Assembly: GCA_047624005.1 (NCBI GenBank)
Contig: JBLHPE010000019.1
Span: forward strand, 1 to 34,239
Direction of reading: 5' to 3'
Origin: Ascidiaceihabitans sp047624005
Lineage (GTDB): Bacteria; Pseudomonadota; Alphaproteobacteria; Rhodobacterales; Rhodobacteraceae
DNA length: 34,239 nt
Shown: positions 7,999 to 16,655 of the stretch, piece by piece
How the letters are laid out: every line of letters starts with the position of its first letter
Position numbering within the stretch: position 1 is the first letter of the stretch
Translations under genes and position numbers: made by a program
Notes under the pieces: model-generated
The model's database searches: none
The model's input: the letters and a program-made list of their open reading frames with translations, nothing else
What the model was told of the DNA's origin: nothing

Positions 7999-9843
7999 TT
8001 AATACCCACTGTCAGTGATCAGCACCTTATGACCGGGCCCAACTTCGCGGTAAACAGACGGTTCGGCGACATAAGACACCGGATGGATTGGCGAGGGGAT
8101 TGGTTTGAAATTCAAATCTTTTTCGTCCTTGCGCTGACGTGGGTCAGCGATTGGAACAGCCTTCATCAGGGCCTGCGTATAAGGGTGTTGTGGGTTTTCA
8201 AATACCGCAGAGCGTGGACCCATTTCAACAATACGACCCAGATACATCACGCCAACATTGTGGCTGACACGTTCAACCACCGCCATGTCGTGAGAGATGA
8301 ACAAGAACGACAAATCCAACTCGGATTGCAGTTCCATCATTAGGTTCAAAACTTGGGCCTGCACCGAAACATCCAACGCCGACACCGCTTCGTCCGCGAT
8401 GATCAGTTTGGGGTTCAAGGCCAAAGCACGGGCAATCGCGACACGTTGGCGTTGGCCACCAGACAATTCGTGGGGATAGCGACGCATGAAACTGCGCGGC
8501 AATTCCACACGGTCAAACAACATCTCGACGCGGTCCTGAATGGCCTTGCCTTTAAGCGTATCATAATTGTGCATCGGTTCGGCCACTTGGTCCGACAACT
8601 GCATCTGCGGGTTAAGCGACGCAAACGGGTCCTGAAAAATCATCTGCATATCAAGACGAGCCATACGCAAATTTTTGGTATCCAGCGCCATGATATCCTT
8701 GCCACCCAAACGAATGGAACCGGAATCTGGATCAACCAAACGCAGGATCGAACGACCAGCGGTAGACTTACCACAGCCAGATTCCCCTACCAAACTTAGG
8801 GTTTGGCCCTTGTTGATCGTGAACGACAAATCCTCAACGGCGTGAACATTCGCCACGGTGCTGCGAAAGAAACCACCTTTGACAGCAAAACGCGTGGTCA
8901 GGTGCTCGACCTCCAGCAACACTTCATCTGTGCCTTTGATCGGCTCAATCTTACCTTGATTGCGACCCATCAGAACCATCGGTTCGGGATATTCTTTGCC
9001 TGTCATCTCGCCCAACTTAGGAACCGCAGCCAACAGTGCCTTCGTATATGGGTGTTGAGGGTTTTCGAATATTTCCTCAACCGTGCCCTCTTCGACCTTC
9101 TCGCCGCGGAACATGACGACCACGCGGTCGGCCATTTGGGCAACAACAGCCATATCGTGCGTGATGAACATCACAGCAGTTCCGGTTTCGCGTTTCAAAC
9201 GATCCATCAATGCCAAAATCTCGGCTTGAATGGTCACGTCCAAAGCGGTTGTCGGTTCATCCGCGATCAACAAACGGGGTTCACAGGCCAATGCCATTGC
9301 GATCACAACACGCTGGCGCATACCGCCGGACAATTCATGTGGATATTGGGTCAGACGGCGCTCAGGCTCTGGAATGCGTACTTCGCGCATCAATTCTAGA
9401 GCTTTGGCAGAGGCATCGGCCTTGGACAGACCTTTGTGCAGACGCAATCCTTCGGTCAACTGACGCTCGACAGTGAACACAGGGTTCAAAGCCGTCATCG
9501 GTTCTTGGAAGATCATGCCAATTTCGTTGCCACGGATTGAACGCATAAGATTCGGTTCGGTCTGGGCCAGGTCAATTTGACCGGCATCTTTTCGATTAAA
9601 CAAAAGGCGACCGCCGGTTATTTCACCGCCACCAAACTCAACCAACCGCATCAGTGACAGCGAAGAAACCGATTTTCCGGAACCAGATTCGCCAACCACA
9701 CAGACTGTTTCGCCAGATTTTATGTCAAAAGAGACATCAGATACGCCGACGACAGGGCCGTCTTTTGTCTGGAATTCAACGCGTAATCCCTGAATTTCAG
9801 CAATCGGTGCGCCAATTATAGGCGCGTTGTCGTGATCCAGCAT
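7999..9843 (-). CDS. Peptide-type ABC transporter, fused double ATPase (DppD-DppF-like)
   Basis: This 614-residue protein carries two complete ABC ATPase domains in one chain. The first has Walker A GESGSGKS (51-58), signature LSGGMRQR and Walker B LLIADEPTTALD. The second has GESGCGKS near 351, LSGGQRQR and LIIADEAVSALD. Each half is followed by the C-terminal oligopeptide-transporter extension seen in DppD/DppF. It should power the permease pair encoded divergently from 12006. The ATG at 9843 was preferred to an in-frame extension to 9924 because GGGGA lies 5 bases upstream and the extension has no family similarity. It is the first gene of a five-gene minus-strand operon that continues with three deacylases and one oxidoreductase. 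Confidence 0.93.
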   Translation of the reverse strand: MLDHDNAPIIGAPIAEIQGLRVEFQTKDGPVVGVSDVSFDIKSGETVCVVGESGSGKSVSSLSLMRLVEFGGGEITGGRLLFNRKDAGQIDLAQTEPNLMRSIRGNEIGMIFQEPMTALNPVFTVERQLTEGLRLHKGLSKADASAKALELMREVRIPEPERRLTQYPHELSGGMRQRVVIAMALACEPRLLIADEPTTALDVTIQAEILALMDRLKRETGTAVMFITHDMAVVAQMADRVVVMFRGEKVEEGTVEEIFENPQHPYTKALLAAVPKLGEMTGKEYPEPMVLMGRNQGKIEPIKGTDEVLLEVEHLTTRFAVKGGFFRSTVANVHAVEDLSFTINKGQTLSLVGESGCGKSTAGRSILRLVDPDSGSIRLGGKDIMALDTKNLRMARLDMQMIFQDPFASLNPQMQLSDQVAEPMHNYDTLKGKAIQDRVEMLFDRVELPRSFMRRYPHELSGGQRQRVAIARALALNPKLIIADEAVSALDVSVQAQVLNLMMELQSELDLSFLFISHDMAVVERVSHNVGVMYLGRIVEMGPRSAVFENPQHPYTQALMKAVPIADPRQRKDEKDLNFKPIPSPIHPVSYVAEPSVYREVGPGHKVLITDSGY

Positions 9844-10199
9844 ATCGGTCCCCAGTTTGCCCACATTTTGGGGCTCTCCAAAGGCTAAGGCCAACTGTTG
9901 GTGGCTGTCAAACAGATGCAACAAGCAAAGCTATAAATTAAGTTAAGGCTAAAACTAATTTTTCCCTACGTTGTGCAACATTGGGACAACATCAGGGTTG
10001 CAATTTTTCCAGAAACTGTTTCGATGTCGGGTAATGGCTTGTTGGGGACAGGCAAGAAGACTGCTAAAAACTCTGCGTATCAGCACAGTTAGATCGCAAA
10101 CTTCGTGTTGTTCCCTCCATCCATACTAAACACTGCAGACCCTTATCGGTGATCTGCGGAATAAATCGGCACACACTTGTGTCCAACTTGGAGTATAAT
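9844..10199. promoter_or_regulatory. Divergent intergenic region controlling both arms of the transporter locus
   Basis: These 356 bases separate the fused ATPase (minus) from the substrate-binding protein (plus), so the promoters for both arms should lie here. No gene is visible. A TTGT-N11-ACAA element (9971-9989) has the T-N11-A spacing of LysR-type operators, and an ACACA-CT-TGTGT inverted repeat lies at 10171-10182, close to the ribosome site of the plus gene. Neither is strong enough for a firm call, and I could not pick convincing -35/-10 pairs. Confidence 0.4.
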
Positions 10200-11918
10200 A
10201 TGAAACTCAGAACCCTTTTGCTTGGGGCGATCGCAACAACAGCGTTTGCACCTATGGCGATGGCGGACGCTCACGAAGGTGAACGCGGCCGTGACGGCGA
10301 AGTCAAAGTTATTTATTGGCAGGCCCCATCGATCCTGAACCCTTATCTGTCCGGCGGCACGAAAGACATCGAATCGTCTTCGTTGATCATCGAGCCAATG
10401 GGCCGTTACGACCAAGACGGTAACCCTGTTCCGTTTTTGGCCACAGAAATCCCGACAGTCGCAAACGGTGGCGTGTCCGAGGATCTGACATCCATCACAT
10501 GGAAGCTTCAAGAAGGCCTGAAATGGTCTGATGGGTCCGACGTGACCTCTGCTGACCTTGTGTTCACTGCAAAGTATTGCATGGACCCAGAAGGCGGTTG
10601 CGCACAGTTGGCCAAATTTGAAGGCGTCGAAAGCGTTGAAGCGATTGATGCGCTGACCACAAAGGTCACGTTCACAACACCTAAGCCAAATCCATATGGC
10701 CCATTCATGGGTGGCCAATCCCCGGTTATTCAAGCGGCACAGTTTGCTGATTGCTTGGGCGCACGCGCACCAGAATGTACAGACGCCAACTTTGGCCCAA
10801 TCGGCACAGGCCCGTTTGTTGTTACAAACTTTAAGCCAAACGATGTGATCCAATTGGTTGCAAACGACAACTTCCGTGATCCAAACAAACCTGCGTTTGC
10901 ATCCATGACGTTCAAAGGTGGCGGTTCTGCTGAAGCCTCTGGCCGTGCGGTTTTGGAAACAGGCGAATTTGACTACGCTTGGAACCTACAATTGGCACCA
11001 GACGTCATTTCAAAAATGGCTGAAGGCGGCAAAGGTACACCAATCTCCGCGTTTGGTGCGCTTGTAGAACGTCTTGAGATGAACCTCACGAACCCGTCTC
11101 CTGATCTTCCACCAGAGACACGTGCCACGGTTGCTGAACCGCACCCGTTCTTGTCCGACATCGCAGTCCGCGAAGCACTTTCTATGGCCATCAACCGCCA
11201 AGAACTTGTTGACGTAGGATATGGCGACGCAGGCCGTCCAACGTGTAACTTGGTGCCAGCGCCTGCGCTTTATGCATCAGATAACACAGGTTGCCTGACA
11301 CAAGACATCGCCGGATCCAACGCTATGCTGGAAGCAGCTGGTTGGGTTAAAGGTGCTGATGGCATCCGCGCCAAAGACGGTGTGCGTATTTCCATCCTGT
11401 TCCAAACATCTACGAACGCTGTACGTCAGGACTTCCAAGCTCTGATCAAAGACTCGTGGAACCAAATCGGTGTTGAAACCGAATTGCGTAACCTTGATGG
11501 TTCCGTATTCTTTGGTGGTGATCCAGGTTCCCCTGACACGTTCCAGAAATTCTACGCAGACGTAGAAATGTATGCGAACGTATTTGACGGTACAGATCCG
11601 CAAAACTACCTTGCAGCTTACCGTTGTGGCAACGAGCCTAAGCCTTCCAGCCAATGGCAGGGTGAAAACATCAACCGTTTCTGTGACCCAGCGTATGACG
11701 CTTTGATCGACGAGTTGGCCAAAACTGGCGATCTTGAGAAGCGCGGTGAATTGGGCAAAAAGATGAACGATATGCTGACAAAAGACAGCTTCACAATCGT
11801 TCCTTTGGTTGACCGTGGTCGTGTATCAGCACACGCAAACAGCTTGGGTGGCGTTGTTCTTAACGTCTTCGACTCCGAATTGTGGAACGCTGCTGACTGG
11901 TACCGCACAGGTAACTAA
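10200..11918 (+). CDS. ABC transporter substrate-binding protein, family 5 (peptide/oligopeptide type)
   Basis: This 572-residue protein is a periplasmic family 5 solute-binding protein. The ATG at 10200, with GGAG 6 bases upstream, gives a clean Sec signal peptide (MKLRTLLLGA start) with a likely cut after AMA at residue 22. The body shows family features: the start-of-domain IYWQAPSILNPYLS, LQEGLKWSDGSDVTSADLVFT, and FGPIGTGPFVVTNF. It should deliver a peptide, opine or N-acylated amino acid to the two permeases that follow. Length is somewhat above DppA, within the family range. Codons look strongly biased to preferred forms (many GGT, CGT, AAC), as usual for abundant binding proteins. The ligand cannot be told from the sequence. 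Confidence 0.93.
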   Translation: MKLRTLLLGAIATTAFAPMAMADAHEGERGRDGEVKVIYWQAPSILNPYLSGGTKDIESSSLIIEPMGRYDQDGNPVPFLATEIPTVANGGVSEDLTSITWKLQEGLKWSDGSDVTSADLVFTAKYCMDPEGGCAQLAKFEGVESVEAIDALTTKVTFTTPKPNPYGPFMGGQSPVIQAAQFADCLGARAPECTDANFGPIGTGPFVVTNFKPNDVIQLVANDNFRDPNKPAFASMTFKGGGSAEASGRAVLETGEFDYAWNLQLAPDVISKMAEGGKGTPISAFGALVERLEMNLTNPSPDLPPETRATVAEPHPFLSDIAVREALSMAINRQELVDVGYGDAGRPTCNLVPAPALYASDNTGCLTQDIAGSNAMLEAAGWVKGADGIRAKDGVRISILFQTSTNAVRQDFQALIKDSWNQIGVETELRNLDGSVFFGGDPGSPDTFQKFYADVEMYANVFDGTDPQNYLAAYRCGNEPKPSSQWQGENINRFCDPAYDALIDELAKTGDLEKRGELGKKMNDMLTKDSFTIVPLVDRGRVSAHANSLGGVVLNVFDSELWNAADWYRTGN

Positions 11919-11938
11919 GTCTTTCGCTTAAATAAACG

Positions 11939-11964
11939 TAGGGTGCGCACCCGTGTGCACCCTA
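11939..11964 (+). terminator. GC-rich hairpin between binding-protein and permease genes
   Basis: TAGGGTGCGCAC is followed after two bases by GTGTGCACCCTA, giving a stem of up to 12 pairs with one G-T pair. There is no U-run after it. In ABC operons a hairpin at this place commonly protects the binding-protein mRNA or partly stops transcription, so the permeases are made in smaller amounts. That role here is inference. Confidence 0.55.
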
Positions 11965-12005
11965 TCCCTCCAATTCCACAAGACTGACGCACAAAGGCGC
12001 CGCTT

Positions 12006-13073
12006 ATGTTGACCTTCACAATCCGTCGCCTGATCACTTCGATCCCGACGCTTTTGTTCATCAGTATCGTTATCTTTGGCCTGCTCCAACTGGCCCCCGG
12101 TGACCCAATGGCCCAAGTGCCATTGACCGTCCCGCCAGAAGTGAAGCAGAAAATGCGCGAAGCCCTTGGCCTTGGCGCGCCCGTCCATATCCAATACTTA
12201 AAATGGCTCAACCAGTTCTTCATCGTCGAACCCCAGTTCCTCATCGATTGGATGACCCGCGACAGCTTCCTGTTTGGCTGGCTGCCAGACACCCAACTGG
12301 GCATGGTCTATGATCCCGAGTTGGAACGACTGGTCCCACAGCAGCGCAACATCAGCTGGCAGACCCGTAGCCCGATCATGGACATCGTGATCCAGCGCAT
12401 TCCGCAAACACTTTGGGTTGTCGGCCTCGCCTACGTGGTTGGCATCCTGATCGCCCTGCCCATCGGTATCTATTCGGCCTACCGACATTACTCAGTCTTT
12501 GACCAAGCCGGTACATTCATAACAATGGTCGGCTTTTCCATCCCGCCATTCTTCACCGGCCCTCTTCTGATCGTCATCTTCTCGGTCTCGTTAGGGTGGC
12601 TGCCCTCGATCTATGACACCACACACGTGGTCAGCGACTGGACCAGCTTCAAATATCAACTGTCACAAATGATCCTGCCTGTCATGGTTTTGGCATTGCA
12701 AACCACAGCCCAAATCAGCCGCTACATGCGGGCCTCGATGCTGGACAACCTGAACCAAGACTACGTGCGCACGGCCCGTGCCAAAGGCCTGAAAGAAGGC
12801 GCCGTTGTCATGGTACACGTGCTGCGCAACTCAATGATCCCGGTGATCACGGTTATCGCATTGGGCGTCCCTTCGATCTTCGGCGGGGCCATCATCACCG
12901 AGAACGTGTTTGGCGTAAACGGGATCGGCCAACTGTTGATCACCGCCCTGTTCGCCAACGATATCCCGATGGTTATGACCATCACCTTTATTTTCGCCAT
13001 TATGATCGTGGCGTTCAACCTGATTGCCGACGTGCTCTACGGCGTGCTCGACCCAAGGATCCGCTATGACTGA
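12006..13073 (+). CDS. ABC transporter permease, DppB-like
   Basis: This 355-residue membrane protein is one of two permeases of the peptide-type transporter. It opens with MLTFTIRRLITSIPTLLFIS, the usual first membrane segment of DppB, followed by the APGDP motif, a long periplasmic loop and five more membrane segments. The cytoplasmic EAA loop that contacts the ATPase, DYVRTARAKGL, is near residue 248. AAGG lies 9 bases before the ATG. Its end overlaps the next permease by 8 bases (ATGACTGA). It is 88 bases after the binding-protein gene, with a hairpin in between. Confidence 0.93.
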   Translation: MLTFTIRRLITSIPTLLFISIVIFGLLQLAPGDPMAQVPLTVPPEVKQKMREALGLGAPVHIQYLKWLNQFFIVEPQFLIDWMTRDSFLFGWLPDTQLGMVYDPELERLVPQQRNISWQTRSPIMDIVIQRIPQTLWVVGLAYVVGILIALPIGIYSAYRHYSVFDQAGTFITMVGFSIPPFFTGPLLIVIFSVSLGWLPSIYDTTHVVSDWTSFKYQLSQMILPVMVLALQTTAQISRYMRASMLDNLNQDYVRTARAKGLKEGAVVMVHVLRNSMIPVITVIALGVPSIFGGAIITENVFGVNGIGQLLITALFANDIPMVMTITFIFAIMIVAFNLIADVLYGVLDPRIRYD

Positions 13074-14043
13074 TACTTCAACCGAGATCGACCCATACGC
13101 GGCCCTGCAAGACAAAGAGCCACCAAAGGCACCACGCAACCAGTGGCTGGACGTCTGGGACCAATTCAAGAAACACAAAGGCGCAGTCTTCGGTGGCGGT
13201 TTTTTGGTGTTCATCACCCTTGCCGTGTTGCTTGGCCCATATATCTGGAACGTTGATCCCCAAAAACTAGACATCCGAAACAAAGATGCACGCCCAATCT
13301 GGACGGCAATCTGGGACGGCTCTGCAAAGGTGCTTTGGCATCGCCCCTTCGGCACCGATAACTTGGGCCGTGACATCCTTGCCAATATGATCGCTGGCGG
13401 TCGTGCCTCAATGGCCGTGGGTTGGACAGCCATGTTGCTCTCCCTCAGCATCGGCACTGCAGTTGGCGTTGCCGCTGGCTATTTCAAACGGCTCGATGGG
13501 CTGCTGATGCGCTTGACCGACCTGTTCCTATCCTTGCCAATCCTACCGCTGTTGCTGGTGGCTGTAACGCTATTCCGCCAACCACTACGGGCCAACTTTG
13601 GTCCCGAGGGCGGTATGTTCATCCTAATCGTTGTGGTCGTAGGCCTTACCAGCTGGATGCAAACCGCACGTATCGTACGCGGCGAAATACTTGCGCTGAA
13701 GGAGCGAGAGTTCATCCTTGCCGCGCGCTCAATCGGCACCTCATCAGGCGCGATCATTCGCCGGCACCTTCTGCCAAACGTGATCTCCCCGATCATGGTA
13801 TCCGCAACACTAGGACTGGCCGTCGCAATCATCACCGAAAGCGCATTGTCATTCTTAGGCGTCGGCTTCCCATCAGATTTCCCAACATGGGGCAAAATGC
13901 TGGCAGACGCAGTCCCGCGGATGGAGCAATTCCCAGAACGCGTCCTGCTACCCGGCATCGCAATCTCGCTTACCGTGCTTGGGGTTAACTACCTCGGTGA
14001 CGGCCTGCGCGACGCGCTAGATCCGCGTATTCGCGGACGGTAA
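13066..14043 (+). CDS. ABC transporter permease, DppC-like
   Basis: This 325-residue protein is the second permease of the transporter. An N-terminal cytoplasmic tail is followed by a membrane segment (about residues 45-63), a periplasmic part with the family's HRPFGTDNLGRDIL motif, then five membrane segments. The EAA loop EFILAARSIGTSS is near residue 213 and would dock on the fused ATPase. The ATG at 13066 was chosen because it overlaps the DppB-like stop by 8 bases; an in-frame GTG at 13024 would give a poor N-terminus. It is the last gene of the plus-strand arm and faces the convergent EamA gene. Confidence 0.93.
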   Translation: MTDTSTEIDPYAALQDKEPPKAPRNQWLDVWDQFKKHKGAVFGGGFLVFITLAVLLGPYIWNVDPQKLDIRNKDARPIWTAIWDGSAKVLWHRPFGTDNLGRDILANMIAGGRASMAVGWTAMLLSLSIGTAVGVAAGYFKRLDGLLMRLTDLFLSLPILPLLLVAVTLFRQPLRANFGPEGGMFILIVVVVGLTSWMQTARIVRGEILALKEREFILAARSIGTSSGAIIRRHLLPNVISPIMVSATLGLAVAIITESALSFLGVGFPSDFPTWGKMLADAVPRMEQFPERVLLPGIAISLTVLGVNYLGDGLRDALDPRIRGR

Positions 14044-14054
14044 AAGAATAGATC

Positions 14055-14080
14055 GTGTGGCAGGGCTCACCCTGCCGCAC
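14055..14080. terminator. Hairpin shared by convergent permease and EamA genes
   Basis: GTGTGGCAGGG, loop CTCA, CCCTGCCGCAC form an 11-pair stem including one G-T pair. It lies just after the permease stop, and its loop contains the stop codon of the opposing EamA gene. It could end transcription from both sides, although neither strand has a clear U-run. Confidence 0.55.
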
Positions 14081-14957
14081 GCTTACCCCGCCACATAACA
14101 AACAACCCCGTGGCCACAATCAGCGCGCATCCAACAATTGTGGCGCTGTCCAGTTTCTCCCCAAACACCACAACGCCCAATCCCACACCGAAAACCAACC
14201 GCGTATAGCGGAACGGGGTCACAACTGATACTTCACCCGTCCGCATCGCTTTCATCAAAGCGGTATAAGCAAACACGCCAATGCAAACCGCACCTAGCAC
14301 AAAAAGTGCCGCCTGCCCCTGCGGCCAGACAAACGCGCGGCTTTGCCATAGCGCAAAGGCTGCGCCCGCAACAACCACAGTCAAAAATCCGTAAAGGCCC
14401 AGCAGAACCGTACTCAGCGACTTAGGTGCCGCACGACTGGCCAGATCACGACCCGCCAAACCCAGCATTCCGATCACAGCTAGAATCGACAGCGGCGAAA
14501 ACGCATCAGACCCGGGGCGCAGCACGATCATCACACCAATCAAACCAACAGCAATGGCGGCCCACCGCATCCGGCCCACACGTTCGCCAAAGAACAGTGC
14601 AGCGCCCGCCACGACGACAATCGGGGTTGCCTGCAAAATGGCGGTGGCCGAAGACAGCGGCGTCAGCGCCACAGCCAGCACATAGAACAAACGACCTGTC
14701 AGCTCGAAACACATGCGCACGCGCATGGGGCGTGAAAGCACCGCTGAATGATACAGCGGTTCACCGTTGAAACGGGCAAGACCAGCAAAGATGATCGCGC
14801 CACCCAAACCAAACATGATCAGCATTTGACCCACGGGAATAGTCACGGCGGCGGCTTTGAAGAAACTATCCTCGACGGCAAAGGCGGCCATCGCCGCAAC
14901 CATCCAAAGGCTACCGATCACATTGGCCTGCCCTGCGTTTTCCGTATCTGATGTCAT
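14067..14957 (-). CDS. EamA/DMT-family transporter
   Basis: This protein of about 296 residues belongs to the drug/metabolite transporter superfamily. It has ten predicted hydrophobic segments arranged as two five-helix EamA repeats, the first starting at IGSLWMVAAMAAFA and each ending with a glutamate-containing FGER/FGEK segment before the last helix. Such proteins move amino acids, metabolites or drugs across the inner membrane; the substrate here is unknown. Two starts are possible, ATG 14957 and ATG 14993. Neither has a strong ribosome site, and the shorter form puts the first helix closer to the N-terminus. Upstream is a set of 11-bp repeats that may bind a regulator. Its position beside the peptide transporter may be coincidental, since it is convergent with it. 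Confidence 0.87.
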   Translation of the reverse strand: MTSDTENAGQANVIGSLWMVAAMAAFAVEDSFFKAAAVTIPVGQMLIMFGLGGAIIFAGLARFNGEPLYHSAVLSRPMRVRMCFELTGRLFYVLAVALTPLSSATAILQATPIVVVAGAALFFGERVGRMRWAAIAVGLIGVMIVLRPGSDAFSPLSILAVIGMLGLAGRDLASRAAPKSLSTVLLGLYGFLTVVVAGAAFALWQSRAFVWPQGQAALFVLGAVCIGVFAYTALMKAMRTGEVSVVTPFRYTRLVFGVGLGVVVFGEKLDSATIVGCALIVATGLFVMWRGKRAAG

Positions 14958-15068
14958 TCTAAATTGCCCATAATCTGGATAGTTCTCATCCATTTTCTAT
15001 GGCCCAATCAGGCGCATGCATCAAGCAAAGCGGCCCGCCTTAACCTTTTAATGCGCACCTATACCCAC

Positions 15069-15112
15069 ACCGACGCAAAACATACGTAATACCGACGCGA
15101 TACCGACGTCGA
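15069..15112. repeat. Four tandem 11-bp repeats (ACCGACG core) upstream of the EamA gene
   Basis: ACCGACG occurs at 15069, 15091 and 15102, and a degenerate copy (ACATACG, 5 of 7) sits exactly in register at 15080. This gives four head-to-tail 11-bp units, one per helical turn. They lie between the 3' end of the DUF3422 gene and the 5' end of the EamA gene, so they probably belong to the control region of the latter. On its strand the core reads CGTCGGT. Confidence 0.5.
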
Positions 15113-15201
15113 TTTTACCCCACAAAACCACTGTTAACGATTTGATTTCTAACCAGACAATGGCGTTTTTTGGCGGTTTACCAAAACCCGCGTACGCCCC
15201 A

Positions 15202-16479
15202 TTAACCCCGTCGCTTCACCCGTCGTAAAATTGTCCAAACCACTGCGACCACAGGCAACGTAATCAACGCCGTCATCATGCCCTTGCTCAACCCCGTGAT
15301 TTCGCCAAACGGATAGATCAAATATCCCACCAACGAGACTGCATAATAACTGATCGCGACCACCGAAAGCCCTTCGACCGTGCGCTGCAAATGTAGCTGC
15401 TGATCGGCGCGACGGTCCATACTGGTCAACAACGCTTGGTTCTGGGCAGAACGTTCAACATCCACCCGTGTTCTCAGCAGATTACCGGCACGAATGGATC
15501 GACTGCTCATCGCTTCAAGCCGTAATTCTGCAGATTTCACTGTACGCATTGCGGGCTCGTATCGGCGCATCATAAACTCGGCAAAGCTTTGACGTCCCCC
15601 GAACCTTTCCTCGCGCAGCGCCTCGATCCTCTGGTTCACAATCGCAGCGTATGCACCCGTCGCGCCGAACCGGAACGAGCCACGCGCAGACAGCGTTTCC
15701 AGCTCTGACGCTATGCTTAGAAGGTCGTGTAATGTAGCCTCAGCAACGGCATCCTCGGAACTCATACTCCCCATTAAATCAGTGAGTTGACTATCAAGCG
15801 TGTTCAACTGCCCGCCCATCTCACGCGCATGGGCAAAGCCCAACATCGACATTGCTTTATAGGTCTCAACCTCGCACAAACGTTGCACTATTCGGCCAAC
15901 CCTACGGTCTCCCGTCTCAGGCCGCGCAAAAACCGCAAACCGCTGATGTCCAGCAGGATCAATCCTGAAATCCCCAGCAACAACCGCCGCACCATCTAGT
16001 ACCGAACTAACTGCCAAACTCTCAGGCACAAACCACTCTTTCAGCCGTGTCCCAATGTGATCATGATCATCCGTCGTCTCTATCCGCAGCAAAGCCGAGG
16101 TGATCCGTTGCCCCGGCGCTTTCGCCAGCCAATCCGTTGGGAACGTAGCGAAACCTGCCTCATCAAAGGGACGTTGATCCAGCCCCTCGTTAAAAATCGT
16201 GTAGGTTACAAACTCGGTATGTTGCTCCCATTTCAACCAGCTTTTGCCAATCTGACCATAGTAATGTGTGGCATTGGGCTGCGGATGGGCCACATCGTGA
16301 CGGTCCAGCAGCTCCAACAGATGAGCATGATCTTGGGCGCGATCCCGCACCGCCGCACTGCCTGTTTGCTTGATCGCAATGAATGCAGCCGTACAAGGGG
16401 CAGCCATCGACGGAAACGGGCGCGCATGTAACTCGTTCGCCAGTTTATAGCGTAGGGGATGATCTTCAAAATGCGACAT
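15202..16479 (-). CDS. DUF3422 family membrane-anchored protein
   Basis: This 425-residue protein matches DUF3422, a family of unknown function widespread in Alpha- and Betaproteobacteria. The hallmark start FEDHPLRYKLANELHARPFPS is nearly exact. The middle is mostly helical with charged segments (for example DRRADQQLHLQRTVEG), and the C-terminus has two membrane helices, about residues 370-391 and 400-419, separated by a short loop and ending in basic RRVKRRG. The protein is therefore a large cytoplasmic domain held by a C-terminal hairpin, an arrangement also seen in CorA-like proteins, though I see no GMN motif. GGAG lies 7 bases before the ATG. No function is claimed. Confidence 0.88.
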   Translation of the reverse strand: MSHFEDHPLRYKLANELHARPFPSMAAPCTAAFIAIKQTGSAAVRDRAQDHAHLLELLDRHDVAHPQPNATHYYGQIGKSWLKWEQHTEFVTYTIFNEGLDQRPFDEAGFATFPTDWLAKAPGQRITSALLRIETTDDHDHIGTRLKEWFVPESLAVSSVLDGAAVVAGDFRIDPAGHQRFAVFARPETGDRRVGRIVQRLCEVETYKAMSMLGFAHAREMGGQLNTLDSQLTDLMGSMSSEDAVAEATLHDLLSIASELETLSARGSFRFGATGAYAAIVNQRIEALREERFGGRQSFAEFMMRRYEPAMRTVKSAELRLEAMSSRSIRAGNLLRTRVDVERSAQNQALLTSMDRRADQQLHLQRTVEGLSVVAISYYAVSLVGYLIYPFGEITGLSKGMMTALITLPVVAVVWTILRRVKRRG

Positions 16480-16593
16480 CGACAGTCTCCAATTGTTGCC
16501 ATGTCATAGCTTACGTCAAATATTTGTAAAAATAATAATATATTTCAATGACTTAACGGAATACTACGGTATACAAATGCCGTTCAAGAAAAG

Positions 16594-16628
16594 AAAAAGG
16601 CGGACCCAAAGTTATGGGCCCGCCTTTT
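16594..16628 (-). terminator. Rho-independent terminator of pntAB
   Basis: On the minus strand AAAAGGCGGGCCC, an 8-base loop, then GGGTCCGCCTTTTT form a 13-pair stem with a single G-U pair, ending in a run of five T. It lies 28 bases after the pntB stop. This is the clearest intrinsic terminator in the window. Confidence 0.85.
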
Positions 16629-16655
16629 CAATCCGTCATCAAACCAACGATAAAA

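Noticed and set aside
8353..9399. Long plus-strand frames opposite the fused ABC ATPase
   Set aside because: His/Arg-rich shadow translations; the ATPase motifs on the other strand are complete.
10143..10853. A 236-codon frame on the minus strand inside the binding-protein gene
   Set aside because: It is antisense to a clear signal-peptide-bearing gene, is rich in Cys, Trp and Arg with no recognisable motif, and has no ribosome site. It is a shadow of the biased codon use of the real gene.
15140..15201. A weak hairpin after the DUF3422 gene
   Set aside because: The best stem has a bulge and no T-run, so a terminator could not be supported.
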